Positions 34,201 to 44,698 of a DNA stretch of 64,000 nucleotides are shown in pieces. The position numbers were made by a program, and so were the translations under genes. The DNA comes from Aureobasidium sp. EXF-3400. Taxonomy: Eukaryota; Ascomycota; Dothideomycetes; Dothideales; Saccotheciaceae. The stretch covers positions 17,047 to 81,046 of the forward strand of contig SWBL01000245.1 of the NCBI GenBank assembly GCA_024195585.1. The letters run 5' to 3'. The notes beneath the pieces are model-generated. The model did not search any database and had not been told where the DNA came from. It worked only from the letters and a program-made list of their open reading frames with translations. The stretch's first letter is position 1. Every line of letters starts with the position of its first letter.

Positions 34201-36562
34201 AACTTGGCCACTATCGCGGCAATCGCGGAGCAGAAGGCTACCTTGCAACGCGAAAAGGGAGATCTCCAAGTAAGTTTTGACAATAAAGCAAGTGTCGACC
34301 TTTCTGACTTCCAATCAGGGTCAAATCAGCGAAGTCACCAGATCACTCGACGAGGCGCGAAATGCAGTTCCCGACTTTGGCCCAGAGAAGGCCAGAATTG
34401 AGGCAGATGTAAGCAATACGCGACGTACCGGAGACGAAGACCCTGCTGACCATCAGAAGGCTAAGAAGCAGATTGAGGACACCGTAGCTGAAAGGAACGT
34501 CCAAGTCCGCAAGCTCTGTACATCTTTCCGCAACGAGCAAGTCAAGCTACGAACGATGAGAGAAGAGGTGGAGCGCGATCTCGCGGCCAGGAACGAGACC
34601 ATCAAAAACCTACAAGCTCAGCTTGATAGCCTGAAAGAAGAATATGGCAATCGCAGTCCCGCCGCCTGGTCAGAAGACATAGACCAGAAGGACGCAGAAA
34701 TCAAGCGCTTGATCGATCAAAGCACCGAGGCACGTCATCAGTTTGAGAAACTCCAGCAAGATCTTGACCAGACACGTCGATCAGCTGAAAGCGCTTTGAA
34801 GAAAGGCGCGCAGGACTTGCAACAGAGAGACGCCCAAATTGAAGCTCTCAACGAAATGAGCACTGCTGCGCACGACAGTGCCAAGTCCTTGGAGCAAGAA
34901 CTTGCAGAAGTCAAGAGGTCCAAAGAGGCAACTCTCAAATCCGTCCAAGAGGATGCAACTCGCAAGTCTCAAGATGCCCAGGATCGACTCAAAGCTATGG
35001 AGATTCGCTTGAGTGAAGTCAACTCTGCCAAACTTGCCGTTGAGACCAGGTTCAGTGATCACGAGAAGCGTTCTAGCGATGAGGCTGGACAGCGCCAGAA
35101 AGATATCTCTGATTTGCAACGACACTTAGAAATTGCCAATCGTCGTCTCAAGGAGATGGATGAACGTCACACCCAACAACAAGAGGTGCTCCGCCAAAAG
35201 GACTCCGATGGCGAGAAGCTGCAACAGGAAAACGAGAAGTTGAAGCAGGACATTGACAAGCTGCAGCAGGAACGTGCCAAAGCTGCTTCAAACGCTGTCC
35301 AGATCCCCAATTCCCAACCACAGGAAGATGTTCAGGACCAGACGTCTACCCCATCGATCAAGAAAGGCAGAAAGGCTGTTGACAGGAGCGGTCGTTCAGC
35401 CTCAAAGCCTACAAGCTCAGTAGCGTCTGCCAGTGAGACTCAACCTACAAGCGACGTTCTCGAAAGTACGCAGCCGAGAAGCACAGGTGCTTCTATCTTC
35501 GGACCTTTCAGCAAACCGAGGGACAACAGCTATAACACTCGCCGAGACATCTCTACACAGGAAGACGATGAGATGCTGGATATGGGCAGTTCACAGCTGT
35601 CATTCCTGAAGCCAACTTCGAGACCCGCCAGCTCACAATCAGAGACTCAGAGAGCCTCCAGCCTTGGTTCCCAGGAGGTTTTGACTGCCGAAGGAGTCAG
35701 GTTCAGGAGTCAGAACAACCAGCGACAGGCAGAGACACAACCACAGTCTTATGAGCATATCTCGCCTTCCTCTTCTCTGAGTGAGCCTCGCGACCTCGAT
35801 ACAAGTTACAGAAACGCAGCATTGGAAGAGTCTCAAAGTCAAGAGCGTCCGCAGGACACCCAGCAGCAATCCCAGCAGCAATCTCAGGATGTTGCGCCCC
35901 AAAGCCAGCAGCAGTCATTGGGACTGAGTATCTTTGATGACTTGGCTGTAGCCCCACATGCGTTCGAGACACCCATGAAGGCAGGTGGCAAGAACCTACA
36001 AGGCATGGGTAAGAAGCTCACGCCTAGACCTGAAAGCCAGCCAAGACAAAGCAGATCTGGAGCTCTACAGCCTATCGCGACGCCTAAACTGCCCAGAGGA
36101 TCGGCAGTCAATTCTAGACAGCAGAAGAAGGTATCGGCACTGAGCAGTGGACCTCACAACTTCAAGACCGGAAGCAGCGGCAAGGGCAAACGCATTGCCT
36201 TCGATATGTCTGATGCAGAGGAAGATGATGATGATGATGATGATAGCTATTCGCCTCCCAACAGCTCAGCCCGTGGCAGTCGTAGCCCCCAGAAGCGACC
36301 TGCTCCCCAGACTTCGAAGACCAACAAGAGACAACGCACAGAAACTGCAACTCCAGCTCCTGCCAGCCAGCGCAGCACTGCCTCGACACCTCGTCGATCT
36401 CAGACTATGTCTGCGACACCAGGCAGACGTCGTTCCAGCAGAACCAGTAAGTGGCAATAGCCCGATTGCGTGAAAAACATCTAACACAAAACTACAGACA
36501 AGGAGCAGAACATGGTGACTCGCTTCAACGAAGAGATGCGCAGTCCCCACGTCCGTCGTTGA
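31278..36562 (+). CDS. Giant coiled-coil protein, probably nuclear, function unknown
   Basis: Five exons: 31278-32032, 32085-33740, 33792-34269, 34319-36446 and 36498-36562, for 1,693 residues. Residues 1-540 are disordered, Ser/Pro/Gln rich, with SxSFxP-type low complexity and two related segments (ADVSIQDTTAP and VEISMQDTIVS). From about 560 to 1,330 the sequence is almost continuous coiled coil, Lys/Glu/Gln/Leu heptads (SKLQTECAQLKASL, NLEREKDDLEKRLGEA, EKLKQDIDKLQQERAK). The tail is Gln-rich, then basic and proline-serine rich with KGKRIAFDMSDAEE plus seven Asp and KRPAPQ, KRQR, GRRRSSR clusters, which look like nuclear signals. The last exon ends RFNEEMRSPHVRR. It resembles structural proteins of the spindle, nuclear envelope or chromosome axis, but I recognise no family. 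Confidence 0.8.
36224..36243 (+). repeat. GAT trinucleotide run encoding poly-Asp
   Basis: About seven GAT codons in a row inside the last large exon of the coiled-coil gene. It is a coding microsatellite and a likely site of length variation. Confidence 0.8.
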
Positions 36563-37013
36563 GAATGGTAAGTTATGAGCGACGAGAGTTACGAAAGAAC
36601 GACCATGGAGTTTTCGAACAACATTCTATACTGGTATGGTTTACGAATCGATTGCTCGGGATACAGTGTGAGAAGGGTTGCTGGAGGACGATCGCTCTGA
36701 CCTGAAGAGCGCGCTCGGGTATTGCTGAAGGAGGAACAAAGTGCTCAAGAACAGCTTTGATGGAAAGATTGCATGACTTATGATACATTTTGTACATGGC
36801 CCTGACACGGGCATCGTTTTGCTAATGATGTCGATGAACCGAAAAACGCCGTTTCCCATGCTCTTCCCTGACTCCGTATGAAAAAAGTGACCCTGGTATA
36901 TCCTCGACAGGTAGAAATGTAGCGACTCGAATGATTGATCGATCGTGGTGACGACGCTTTGGAGGCGTGGTTTGGCCTTCGAAGAAATGGTTCCTTCGTG
37001 ACAATCGATGCGA
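36563..37013. other. Convergent 3' flank, nothing recognised
   Basis: Between the coiled-coil gene stop and the bL33m stop. No gene is seen. Confidence 0.5.
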
Positions 37014-37617
37014 TTACTTTGAGCCACCGCGCTTGGCCTCGAGGAAGAGGACCTTCTTCTTGACTGTGAGTTCGCGACAAGTTAGCCTGCATTCTCTGGA
37101 AACGGTCTTTCTCCTTCCAACTCTCTTTTAACGCCATGGCTCCGTCTCTTTCTGTGTGTTTCCCTGTTCTGCCTTGTCTTGTCCTGTATTGTCCTCTTGT
37201 TGTTCCCCCTTCCCTTCTCTTTTCGCATTTCCTCCCTCTTGCTTTTCTCTTCTTCGTCTCTCTCTCATGTGTGTTGTGCTTTCCTTCCTCTTCCCTCCAT
37301 CTCTGCTTGCCTCCATATTCCCCCTCTTCACCAGCCACCTTTTCCCTCCGTCTCGATGTCTCCCTCTCTTCACTCTCGCTCTTTGTGACGTAGGAAACAG
37401 GTTTTCAAAACATACCAACAGGATCATACTTGAGCATGCTCAACGGTCTGTGTTGACGCGGGCGCACCAGAGTCTTGTAGTAGCCGGTCAAGGCCATGGA
37501 GATGAGGCGCACGGCGATGGTGCGGGACTTTGCTGTTTTGCGATTGAGTTAGCCTCATTCTTCCTACATGGCATTGATACAGAAGCGAAAGGGGGCAAGT
37601 ATACCTTTCTTGGCCAT
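37014..37617 (-). CDS. MRPL39: Mitochondrial large-subunit ribosomal protein bL33m
   Basis: Three exons, 37605-37617, 37416-37532 and 37014-37063, give 59 residues: [18 protein letters not shown], then [33 protein letters not shown] and KRGGSK. The whole length and the YDPVVKKKVLF motif match bL33 of mitochondrial ribosomes, which sits near the E site of the large subunit. The yeast member is Mrpl39. Exon 1 is only 13 bases. Intron 1 is 72 bases, and intron 2 is 352 bases, several times the local norm and almost pure purine in the transcript (see findings). The gene would be missed by frame length alone. It is followed in tandem upstream by the MIT-domain gene. Confidence 0.92.
37064..37415 (-). 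other. Long purine-rich intron of bL33m
   Basis: The intron has donor GTATGT and acceptor CACAG. From about 37140 to 37390 the plus strand is dominated by C and T, so the transcript is purine rich. Overlapping frames on both strands here are a by-product of that bias. Confidence 0.8.
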
Positions 37618-38186
37618 TGTGGATATGTGATTGCGTGGTTAATGCTACTTTTTTGGATGCCGGTGTTGCGCTTGAAGCATTGCGATGCGCAAAGAGCGGA
37701 GCGGAGGTGGTCTGTGCTGTGTCTTGGCGGATGGTGATGGTGGTGGAGCGGAGGAAACACAGGTCACTGGCACGGCAAAGATGAGGTTGGTTTCATGGCA
37801 AAGATGACTAAGAATATAAGAAGGTATTGTATGGAGTAACGGCAGAATGGTTTCGTGTCTGAAAAGGGCTCCTTGTAGAGTTGCAATTGCGCCTATGGCT
37901 CTGATGAGCATTCCTTCCTCCGTCCATCCCGTGAATATTAGATCCAGAACAACATGTAAAACTCGCAGCAAGCAGAAGAAGAAGAAACAACTAAACAATA
38001 ACCGGACAGAAGAGGTCACTCATGACCTTTGGGGTATTCTTCCAACAAGAAAATACAACTCCCGGAGAAACAGAAAAACAATGCTTTGCTAGCCTCCAGG
38101 TGTACAAGAGATAGAGATGCAGCCAAACAAAAAAAATGCAGAAGACTCGAGAAGGAGGAGTTTATGTGAAGAGCATAGCATAGCTT
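37618..38186. other. bL33m promoter and MIT-gene 3' flank
   Basis: No gene is recognised. Short A-rich tracts are present. Confidence 0.45.
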
Positions 38187-41100
38187 TCATGCAATAACCC
38201 ACTCAGTACTCCTCTTGACATACTTATCCATCAGTAGTGTCACATCGCCAAGAACGAATCTACAGATGTAGAAACCAAAGAATTCTGCAGCATGGCGAGT
38301 GCTGAGTTCAAGACCAATGTGGGTAGGTGAAGAGTGCTTGAGACCAGGATCCTCCACTTGGCGAGCAACTTGGTCAAGCACTTGCGCTGCTTCACAAAGT
38401 CGAGATACACTGCTCATGTACTCTTTGTGCGGGCCGTCGAAGGAAGTGTTTTCCTTGGACAAGGCTTGCTTATGTGCAGTGCGCTTGTCGATGGGGAAGA
38501 AGCTGGTCATGGGTACACTAGCCATGTTGGCGACTTCCTTGTCTGTGCGACTGCTGCTCAGAGGGATGGTGACGCCGCTAGAGGAGTTCTTGCCTCGTAA
38601 TTTGCGCCAAGAGCTGAGGTAGCTCTTGTTAGGCTTTGGCTCGCGAGCATCAGCAGTGGTGCCGGTGCTGTCAATCGGGACTGGAGCATCCTTGAAGAGG
38701 GCACTTAGAGCCTGCACGCCGACTTCGCTACCGAGTCGCTTGATAAGCACGGCTTGGACGCGCTCCATCACCTCCTCGAACCCTTGAAGCTCTTCCAACA
38801 CCGCGTCTGCATCGTAGGTGTCAACCTTGGACAGTTTTCCCAGGGCGGCTGTTAACAGATCGCAGTTGGCGATCTTGTCCTCGACGCTCTTGAATTTGAC
38901 ACTACGATTCATCCAGATCTGGCGAGGCACAAAGAGTCGGGTGGTCAGGAAACCGCCTCGAGGTTGGTTGAGAACACCAGCAATGCAGCGAAGCATCCAG
39001 AAAGGTCGTAAGATCGTCGGCTCTGGACAGGGTTCGAGAGACGAGGGTGAATACGAATCGTCTGCGCCGGGTGATGGCGGCTGATTAGGAGGACTAAGGA
39101 AACCCTCAAAAATATGATGACCTCCAGAAGCTGCATCAGGACGTGCAGAGGATATAGAACCTCCAGGCGGTGTGATGTACCTCCTGAAAGGTGGTGCTTC
39201 TCCACCCGGGAAAGCTGACATGGGAGAAGCCGGAGCAGTATCAGTTTCTTCCGAGATGAAGCCTCCTGCCTCCCGGAGACTGAGTGAAGACTTGTTTCTG
39301 CCGCGAAACATTCTTGGCCTTGGCGAACGGTAGCTGCTGTTGAGGACATCTCCGTTTTCTGGCAGGCTGTCCAAAGACATGGACGTTGCTGTATCCGAAG
39401 CGGCAGATCGCATATGATACGGCGAAGCAAGTGCTGCCTCCACGCGGCGTAAGCTTGGAACCTCTGAGATGCGACGATCCGCTTCGTCTTCTGCACCAGC
39501 ATCGTCAACCGCTTCCTTGGGCTCGGTATTCGTGTAACCACGCGACCTGAGAGTAGGTTTGCGCGAAGTTTCAATCTTGAGTTGTTTGAAGTTGGGGCCC
39601 GCGATTCGTCGACTTGGAGTAGTGGTCTGCTGAGCTCCGCTGATCTGCTCGGGAGATGCCTTGGAGATATCGGTTGCTAATGATGAAGATGGAGTATGTC
39701 GAGAGACAACGTTTTCTGCAACAGTTGATAGCGAGGTGCCTGCAGTCGTCCGGTTGGATACTTGTGAGCTCTGATATGTGCGGCCAGAGGAGGCACTTGA
39801 ATCTGACTGTCGCGGCAGAGCGGACTTGGACTGTATATCAAAGTTGAAGCCGTGATCTATATAGTCGTTGGTGATATCTGCCAGAATTCGTTCTTCTTCT
39901 GCCTCGTCGTCATCGAGCTGGCCGTCGAAGGTATTGTAATGGCCTAATGAAGATGTCGGAGGGAGAATCGGGTCTGGTTCGAACGACGATTGATTGTGCT
40001 GAACAGGCGCATGATCAACGAGGAACTCATCATTGATTTCGTAACCGTCTTCGTAAGCGGCTTCGACCGCAGCATCGAAAGCAGCATCAAAGTCCAGACT
40101 AGCATGACTGTGTGCACCGCTTATGTCTCTACGGTGTACTCCCCGCCTGGGGGATCTTTTGTGTACCGAGGATGAACGTGAGCGGGTAGATGTGGTGGTG
40201 TTGGAGGGCGAGCCAGATGATCCAGATTCGTCTATCGTGTCTAGCCATGACACTGGATCGGTGTTTGGATGTATGTCCAGAGACTCTGCTGTCGTGGGTC
40301 TCGAGTCAAGCTCAACAGATTCTTCGTGCTCATTATATCCTCGGGGAGTTAGAGGTCGTGGCATGAAAGCCGGTTCGAGATCGTAGGGACGAGCAGTCTC
40401 GTGACTGAGAGTAGAATCTCTGAAGGGCGACCGCGATCGTTCACGCTCCCACAATGGACCTAAGAAGGCACCAGGAGAGGAAGTGCCCTCGACTTCCTGG
40501 ATGGCACTAGTCAGGAACGAAGTACGTGGGCCAGGACCAGGTGATACAGCCAGGAAGGAAGTCTGGGGACCTTCCATGGGTGAGGGCATAGCTGAGACGT
40601 TGTTTGAAGGTGGAGCGTCGATGATGCGAGTCAAGGTGGCAGTCTCGATGATGGCCGAGCTGCGGTCTGGACCAGATACAGCGGAAACCATGGACTCGTT
40701 GCTCATGGGTCTCGGAGGAAGCTGCTTGTCTCTCCTTGTAGTCTGAGTGGTTAGACGAATCTGCACGAGCTCGTCGATGCGCATGGTATAAGTGTCTCGG
40801 ATAGCGTCGAGTTTTCGGCGATCATCAATAGTATATGTGCGGTCGAGAACACTCTCCAGTAGATGACAGGCGTCCTGATATGCCTCGAGGGCGCCTTCGT
40901 AGTTCATAGCGTTGTCCAACAATACGGCGGTGTTTGCCTTCTCCAGAGCCTTTGACAGCATTGTCTTCTTGTCTTTATCTTTCCCTCTTCCCTGGCTACT
41001 CTCAGCAGGACTGACATCGTATTTGGACATGGAGCCGTTTTGGCGCGATGAAGTACGTGGTGGTAGTTGCTGTGGGGACCGGTCGTAGCTGCTCGAGGCA

Positions 41101-41792
41101 GAGGCAGTGCTCCCAAAATAGTCGGAGCCGATGTAGCTGTTGGGGGTGAGCAGACCAGCACTTGAAGGTGTAAAGGTAGCGGCGGTCAACTGGATGTCGT
41201 CGTTGGGAGAATGGTTGGAGATGGACATGCGCGGTGGCAGGGGCTTCTCAAAGCGAGGGACGCGGCGACGATGGTACTCGGGACTCTGCATGGGTTGAGG
41301 ACGCTGGTATGCAACGGATCGTGGTGATACATCGTCGGGGGACATTTGAGAATCAGAGACATTGCGACGAGCCCAGATAGAGCCTGTGTGGAAACCGCCG
41401 GTGGACGAGTTGGTGTGAGGTTGCGAGTGCTTAACTACTGTGGGCGGAGTGTCGATGGAAGCTATGGATGAGGCTGTTGAGTGCGACCACCTGTTCACGT
41501 TTTTCAAACTGTTCGCATGTCCATCTCGATCGATATGCGACCAATTTGAAGCGTCGCTGGGGCCCCGGTCGTGGAGGACACTTTGGCGGCGATTGGGATC
41601 GTGCTGGTTATGTTGGTTCTGGTGGGCAGGAATGCGGACTGTCAGGACCGAGTCTCCGCCAGGCGAGGGCGCGCGTTGGCCAAGGGCGGCTGTGTCGTAT
41701 GGTTGGTAGTAGTGACGGTCATCTCGGGCATGTTGTCGCTGATCGCGGGCGTGGATTGCATCGCCGGGTTGCGCTGCGCCGGTACGGAGCAT
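38187..41792 (-). CDS. Large MIT-domain protein
   Basis: From the first in-frame ATG (41792) this is 1,201 residues. The frame remains open for about 64 codons upstream to a TGA near 42007 without an ATG, so a 5' exon may be missing. After a disordered N-terminus, residues about 260-335 form a MIT domain (ALEKANTAVLLDNAMNYEGA, then AYQDACHLLES and RDTYTMRIDELVQI). Such domains bind ESCRT-III tails and related trafficking factors. A long Ser/Thr/Pro-rich region follows. The C-terminal 350 residues are folded, with RPFWMLRCIAGVLNQPRGGF and LFVPRQIWMNRSVKFKSVEDK, and end in helical segments (EYMSSVSRLCEAAQVLDQVA). Similar large MIT proteins occur across filamentous fungi; the function is not established. 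Confidence 0.85.
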   Translation of the reverse strand: MLRTGAAQPGDAIHARDQRQHARDDRHYYQPYDTAALGQRAPSPGGDSVLTVRIPAHQNQHNQHDPNRRQSVLHDRGPSDASNWSHIDRDGHANSLKNVNRWSHSTASSIASIDTPPTVVKHSQPHTNSSTGGFHTGSIWARRNVSDSQMSPDDVSPRSVAYQRPQPMQSPEYHRRRVPRFEKPLPPRMSISNHSPNDDIQLTAATFTPSSAGLLTPNSYIGSDYFGSTASASSSYDRSPQQLPPRTSSRQNGSMSKYDVSPAESSQGRGKDKDKKTMLSKALEKANTAVLLDNAMNYEGALEAYQDACHLLESVLDRTYTIDDRRKLDAIRDTYTMRIDELVQIRLTTQTTRRDKQLPPRPMSNESMVSAVSGPDRSSAIIETATLTRIIDAPPSNNVSAMPSPMEGPQTSFLAVSPGPGPRTSFLTSAIQEVEGTSSPGAFLGPLWERERSRSPFRDSTLSHETARPYDLEPAFMPRPLTPRGYNEHEESVELDSRPTTAESLDIHPNTDPVSWLDTIDESGSSGSPSNTTTSTRSRSSSVHKRSPRRGVHRRDISGAHSHASLDFDAAFDAAVEAAYEDGYEINDEFLVDHAPVQHNQSSFEPDPILPPTSSLGHYNTFDGQLDDDEAEEERILADITNDYIDHGFNFDIQSKSALPRQSDSSASSGRTYQSSQVSNRTTAGTSLSTVAENVVSRHTPSSSLATDISKASPEQISGAQQTTTPSRRIAGPNFKQLKIETSRKPTLRSRGYTNTEPKEAVDDAGAEDEADRRISEVPSLRRVEAALASPYHMRSAASDTATSMSLDSLPENGDVLNSSYRSPRPRMFRGRNKSSLSLREAGGFISEETDTAPASPMSAFPGGEAPPFRRYITPPGGSISSARPDAASGGHHIFEGFLSPPNQPPSPGADDSYSPSSLEPCPEPTILRPFWMLRCIAGVLNQPRGGFLTTRLFVPRQIWMNRSVKFKSVEDKIANCDLLTAALGKLSKVDTYDADAVLEELQGFEEVMERVQAVLIKRLGSEVGVQALSALFKDAPVPIDSTGTTADAREPKPNKSYLSSWRKLRGKNSSSGVTIPLSSSRTDKEVANMASVPMTSFFPIDKRTAHKQALSKENTSFDGPHKEYMSSVSRLCEAAQVLDQVARQVEDPGLKHSSPTHIGLELSTRHAAEFFGFYICRFVLGDVTLLMDKYVKRSTEWVIA

Positions 41793-42819
41793 GCTGGGAT
41801 GGACTGGGGCTCCTGTGTGTCGTTCGTCTTTCAGCGCATGGCGTCTGAGGTCGTAATGGATATAATCGTGTCGTGTGTCGAGGACTTGGTTGGCAATGGA
41901 TGTTGGATGAATGCTTGTTGACCAAGAGACGCCTCGGAGTGGCAGGCTGGATTGGTGCTGATCGTGTGGTCGATGTGAGGGCAATTGGAACCTCGCTGCT
42001 GCTCAAACACGCCGATCTCGTTGACTGCTTCCTCTTTCCCGCGCCAATCGTGGCAGTCGTCGTCGTCAATGGTTTGCAGACGGCGTGGTATACTCAAATC
42101 ATGCTGCCTCCAACACCCACAATAATCACCACACTAGGAGTAGAGACCCGCTTTCTGTCTGAAAGGGGCGTCAACTGCACCCCCGTTGGCGAGCGCGAGG
42201 ACTTCCAAACGGTCCACGCTCGTCACATCACCCACTTTCACATGCCCCGAATGCTGCCCCCCGATCGCCCTGCATATCCATACACATACCGACAGCTCCG
42301 CGTGATATTGATCTATTATACTTTGTTTCTTATATCGTATAAGCCTCGCGAGTCTCACCTCCAGGGATATAGTCACTCGTCCTCGTACTGTTCTGCTCCC
42401 GCGACGCCCTGGCATCAGAGCGAGCTAGAATCCCAAACTGTTCACCTACGTTTGTCTGCCGCTCCCCGCTATGCGGATACATGCCTACATATTGCTTCGG
42501 AGCAAACCTAGAGTTTCCCATGCATCATGCATGCGTCGCTTTCGATAGACTCTATCGACACTTCATCGCCTGTCTCCTCTTGCGACCACTGTCTCTCGAA
42601 TAGAGAAACCTCAATCTGCCGAAGACGCTAGAGAAGCCCGCTACTCCGTATTTCCACACTGATCTTCTAGAGACTCGAAGACTCATCGCAGCAAGTTCAA
42701 GTGCGATTCAAGTCCAGCATCTCGTTGTTCCAAGAATTTGATATTTCTGAAACTGGTCCTTCAGCTGATTTCAATTCTATATGTCTTGAATGAGGTCTTG
42801 GCCGAGGTCCGATAACATG
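41793..42819. other. MIT-gene leader and upstream region
   Basis: It probably holds the 5' UTR or a first exon of the MIT gene. A 212-codon plus-strand frame (41873-42511) overlaps that leader and has no domain resemblance; it is not called. Confidence 0.4.
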
Positions 42820-43400
42820 TTTCAGTGAGACAGTGTGGAGGGCATCGTCAATTTGCCAAATGCATACCAAGAAGTCGATCTATGCGTAGTCTCTTCAGAA
42901 CACTCATAGTCGAGATTCTGCTGAACAAATGCACCAATGCCAAGTCGAAGCGTAGAGTCATTGAGAGGTATACAGGCAGACGCTCGTGAACATCCTTGAA
43001 CAACACGAGTCTTGCTTAGGGCATGGTAGATCGAATTGTTGAGCGCTCGGAGACAGAGCAAGCCATACTCCGAGACCGACTCTTGGCATTTTCTGATCGC
43101 TGTGTTAATATCAAACACATGGGTGTGCAACTGCAAGGTACCTCGCGCTGTCCTTGTCGGAGTTTTCTTCTTGCTTCAAAAGAAACATCATCGTAGCCTC
43201 GTCATACCTTGATATCTTATCCCCAGACTCCGTGAATGCGATAAGATTGTTTCGGCTTCGTAATGAAGATTGCGATCAAAAAGCCCGGCCAGGATGCACA
43301 GGCCTCCTACCACTTGCCTAACTTCGTCGCTGCGTCTACACCTGCACTTAGGGGACACTGCTGTTGCTTCATACCGCTAAGTACAGTTGCAACCGCGATT
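42820..43400 (-). pseudogene. Possible degraded coding relic
   Basis: Three protein-like stretches follow one another in different minus-strand frames: VRQVVGGLCILAGLFDRNLH, then YDEATMMFLLKQEENSDKD, then FDINTAIRKCQESVSEYGLL. Each runs into a stop or a frame change, and none begins with a convincing ATG. This could be a decayed gene with frameshifts, or a chance arrangement in a promoter. No family is recognised. Confidence 0.25.
43216..43245. promoter_or_regulatory. Paired GATA sites upstream of arginase
   Basis: CTTATC at 43216-43221 (GATAAG on the minus strand) and GATAAG at 43240-43245 form an inverted pair about 370-400 bases upstream of the arginase ATG. GATAAG fits the HGATAR site of AreA/NIT2 nitrogen regulators. 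Function is inferred from the motif and gene only. Confidence 0.35.
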
Positions 43401-43615
43401 TACGTTATGGGCGATTTCAAAAGGCCACGAAGATGATTTCAACGGGTCAGCTGGGCTTATTGAAAAGCTCGCTGTTTCCCTTTCTTCCCATCTCTTTGTT
43501 CCATCTCTACCCTCTTCTGTGAACTTTCGCTATCCTAACTCGTAAATTCTTATTATACCCATTCTTCCCTCCTACGAGCCATCTGAGCCCTATTCCTTCC
43601 ATACCCACACTCGCA

Positions 43616-44698
43616 ATGGACGCACCAACTCTCCAGCCCAAATTCCTGCCTTCCCGCAACGAATTGGGCCTTGTAGCCGTCGGTTTCTGCGGAGGCCAGG
43701 TGCGTGAACAAAAAGTCCTGAATAGACATGAGCGTCTCTAACACACTTGATAGGGCAAGACTGGCGTCGATGCTGCTCCCATGGCTTTGATCGAGTCCGG
43801 TCTCGTCGAACAGCTGAGAGAAGAGCTCGAGTTCAACGTGCACTACGATGGTGAAGTTCACCAATACGCCGATATCATGCCCAAGGAAGACCCCGAGTAC
43901 CGCGGCATGAAGAACCCTCGCGCCGTCAGTGCCGTCACCCAGAAGCTCAGCGAGCAAGTCTACGAGCACGCTCGCGAGGGTCGCTTTGTCCTGACTCTCG
44001 GCGGTGACCACTCCATTGCCATTGGAACCATTTCCGGCACAGCCAAGGCTATCAGAGAAAGAACCGGCAGAGAGATGGCCGTCATCTGGGTCGATGCACA
44101 CGCCGATATCAACACTCCCGAGACATCGGACAGTGGAAACATTCACGGCATGCCCGTGGCTTTCTTGACCGGTTTGGCCAAGGAAGACAAGGAGGACTGC
44201 TTCGGTTGGATCAAGGACGATCAGCGCGTCAGCGTCAAGAAGCTCGTCTACATTGGTTTGAGAGACATTGACCGCGGCGAGAAGAAGATCCTTCGTGAGC
44301 ACAACATCAAGGCCTTCTCCATGCACGACATTGACAGGTAAGTCTTGTCTTCTGCTCTTTGAAGCATGCAATGATGCTAATCTTCCATTCACAGACACGG
44401 TATTGGCAAGGTCATGGACATGGCTCTTGGTTGGATTGGTAGCGACACTCCCATCCACCTGTCCTTCGACATTGACTCTCTCGACCCCATGTGGGCACCC
44501 AGCACTGGCACTCCTGTCCGCGGTGGTTTGACTCTGCGTGAGGGTGACTTCATCGCCGAGTGCGTTCACGAGACTGGCAGCCTTGTTGCCCTGGACTTGG
44601 TAGAGGTCAACCCCAGCCTCGAGTCCCACGGTGCTAGCGAGACCGTTCGTGCCGGTATCTCTATTGTCCGTTGCGGTCTTGGTGACACTCTGCTATAG
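43616..44698 (+). CDS. Arginase
   Basis: Three exons, 43616-43699, 43754-44337 and 44395-44698, give 323 residues. The ureohydrolase metal-binding motifs are complete: LGGDHSIAIG, WVDAHADINTP and SFDIDSLDP, with the His and Asp ligands for two manganese ions. GNIHGMPVAFL is the substrate-loop region. The enzyme splits arginine to ornithine and urea in nitrogen catabolism (yeast CAR1, Aspergillus agaA). Length and the ending RAGISIVRCGLGDTLL agree with fungal arginases. GATA sites upstream fit nitrogen control. A 358-codon frame on the opposite strand is a shadow of this gene. Confidence 0.97.

Noticed and set aside
37128..37737. Several plus- and minus-strand frames of 69-193 codons around the bL33m intron
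   Set aside because: They reflect the polypyrimidine/polypurine tract. They are Ser/Leu/Phe or Arg/Glu repeats without a motif, and they overlap bL33m exons.
41873..42511. 212-codon plus-strand frame upstream of the MIT gene
   Set aside because: It overlaps the MIT leader antisense, has no domain, and uses codons unlike its neighbours.
43553..44629. 358-codon minus-strand frame opposite arginase
   Set aside because: It is antisense to a well-supported arginase, carries no domain signature, and arises from codon bias on the sense strand.
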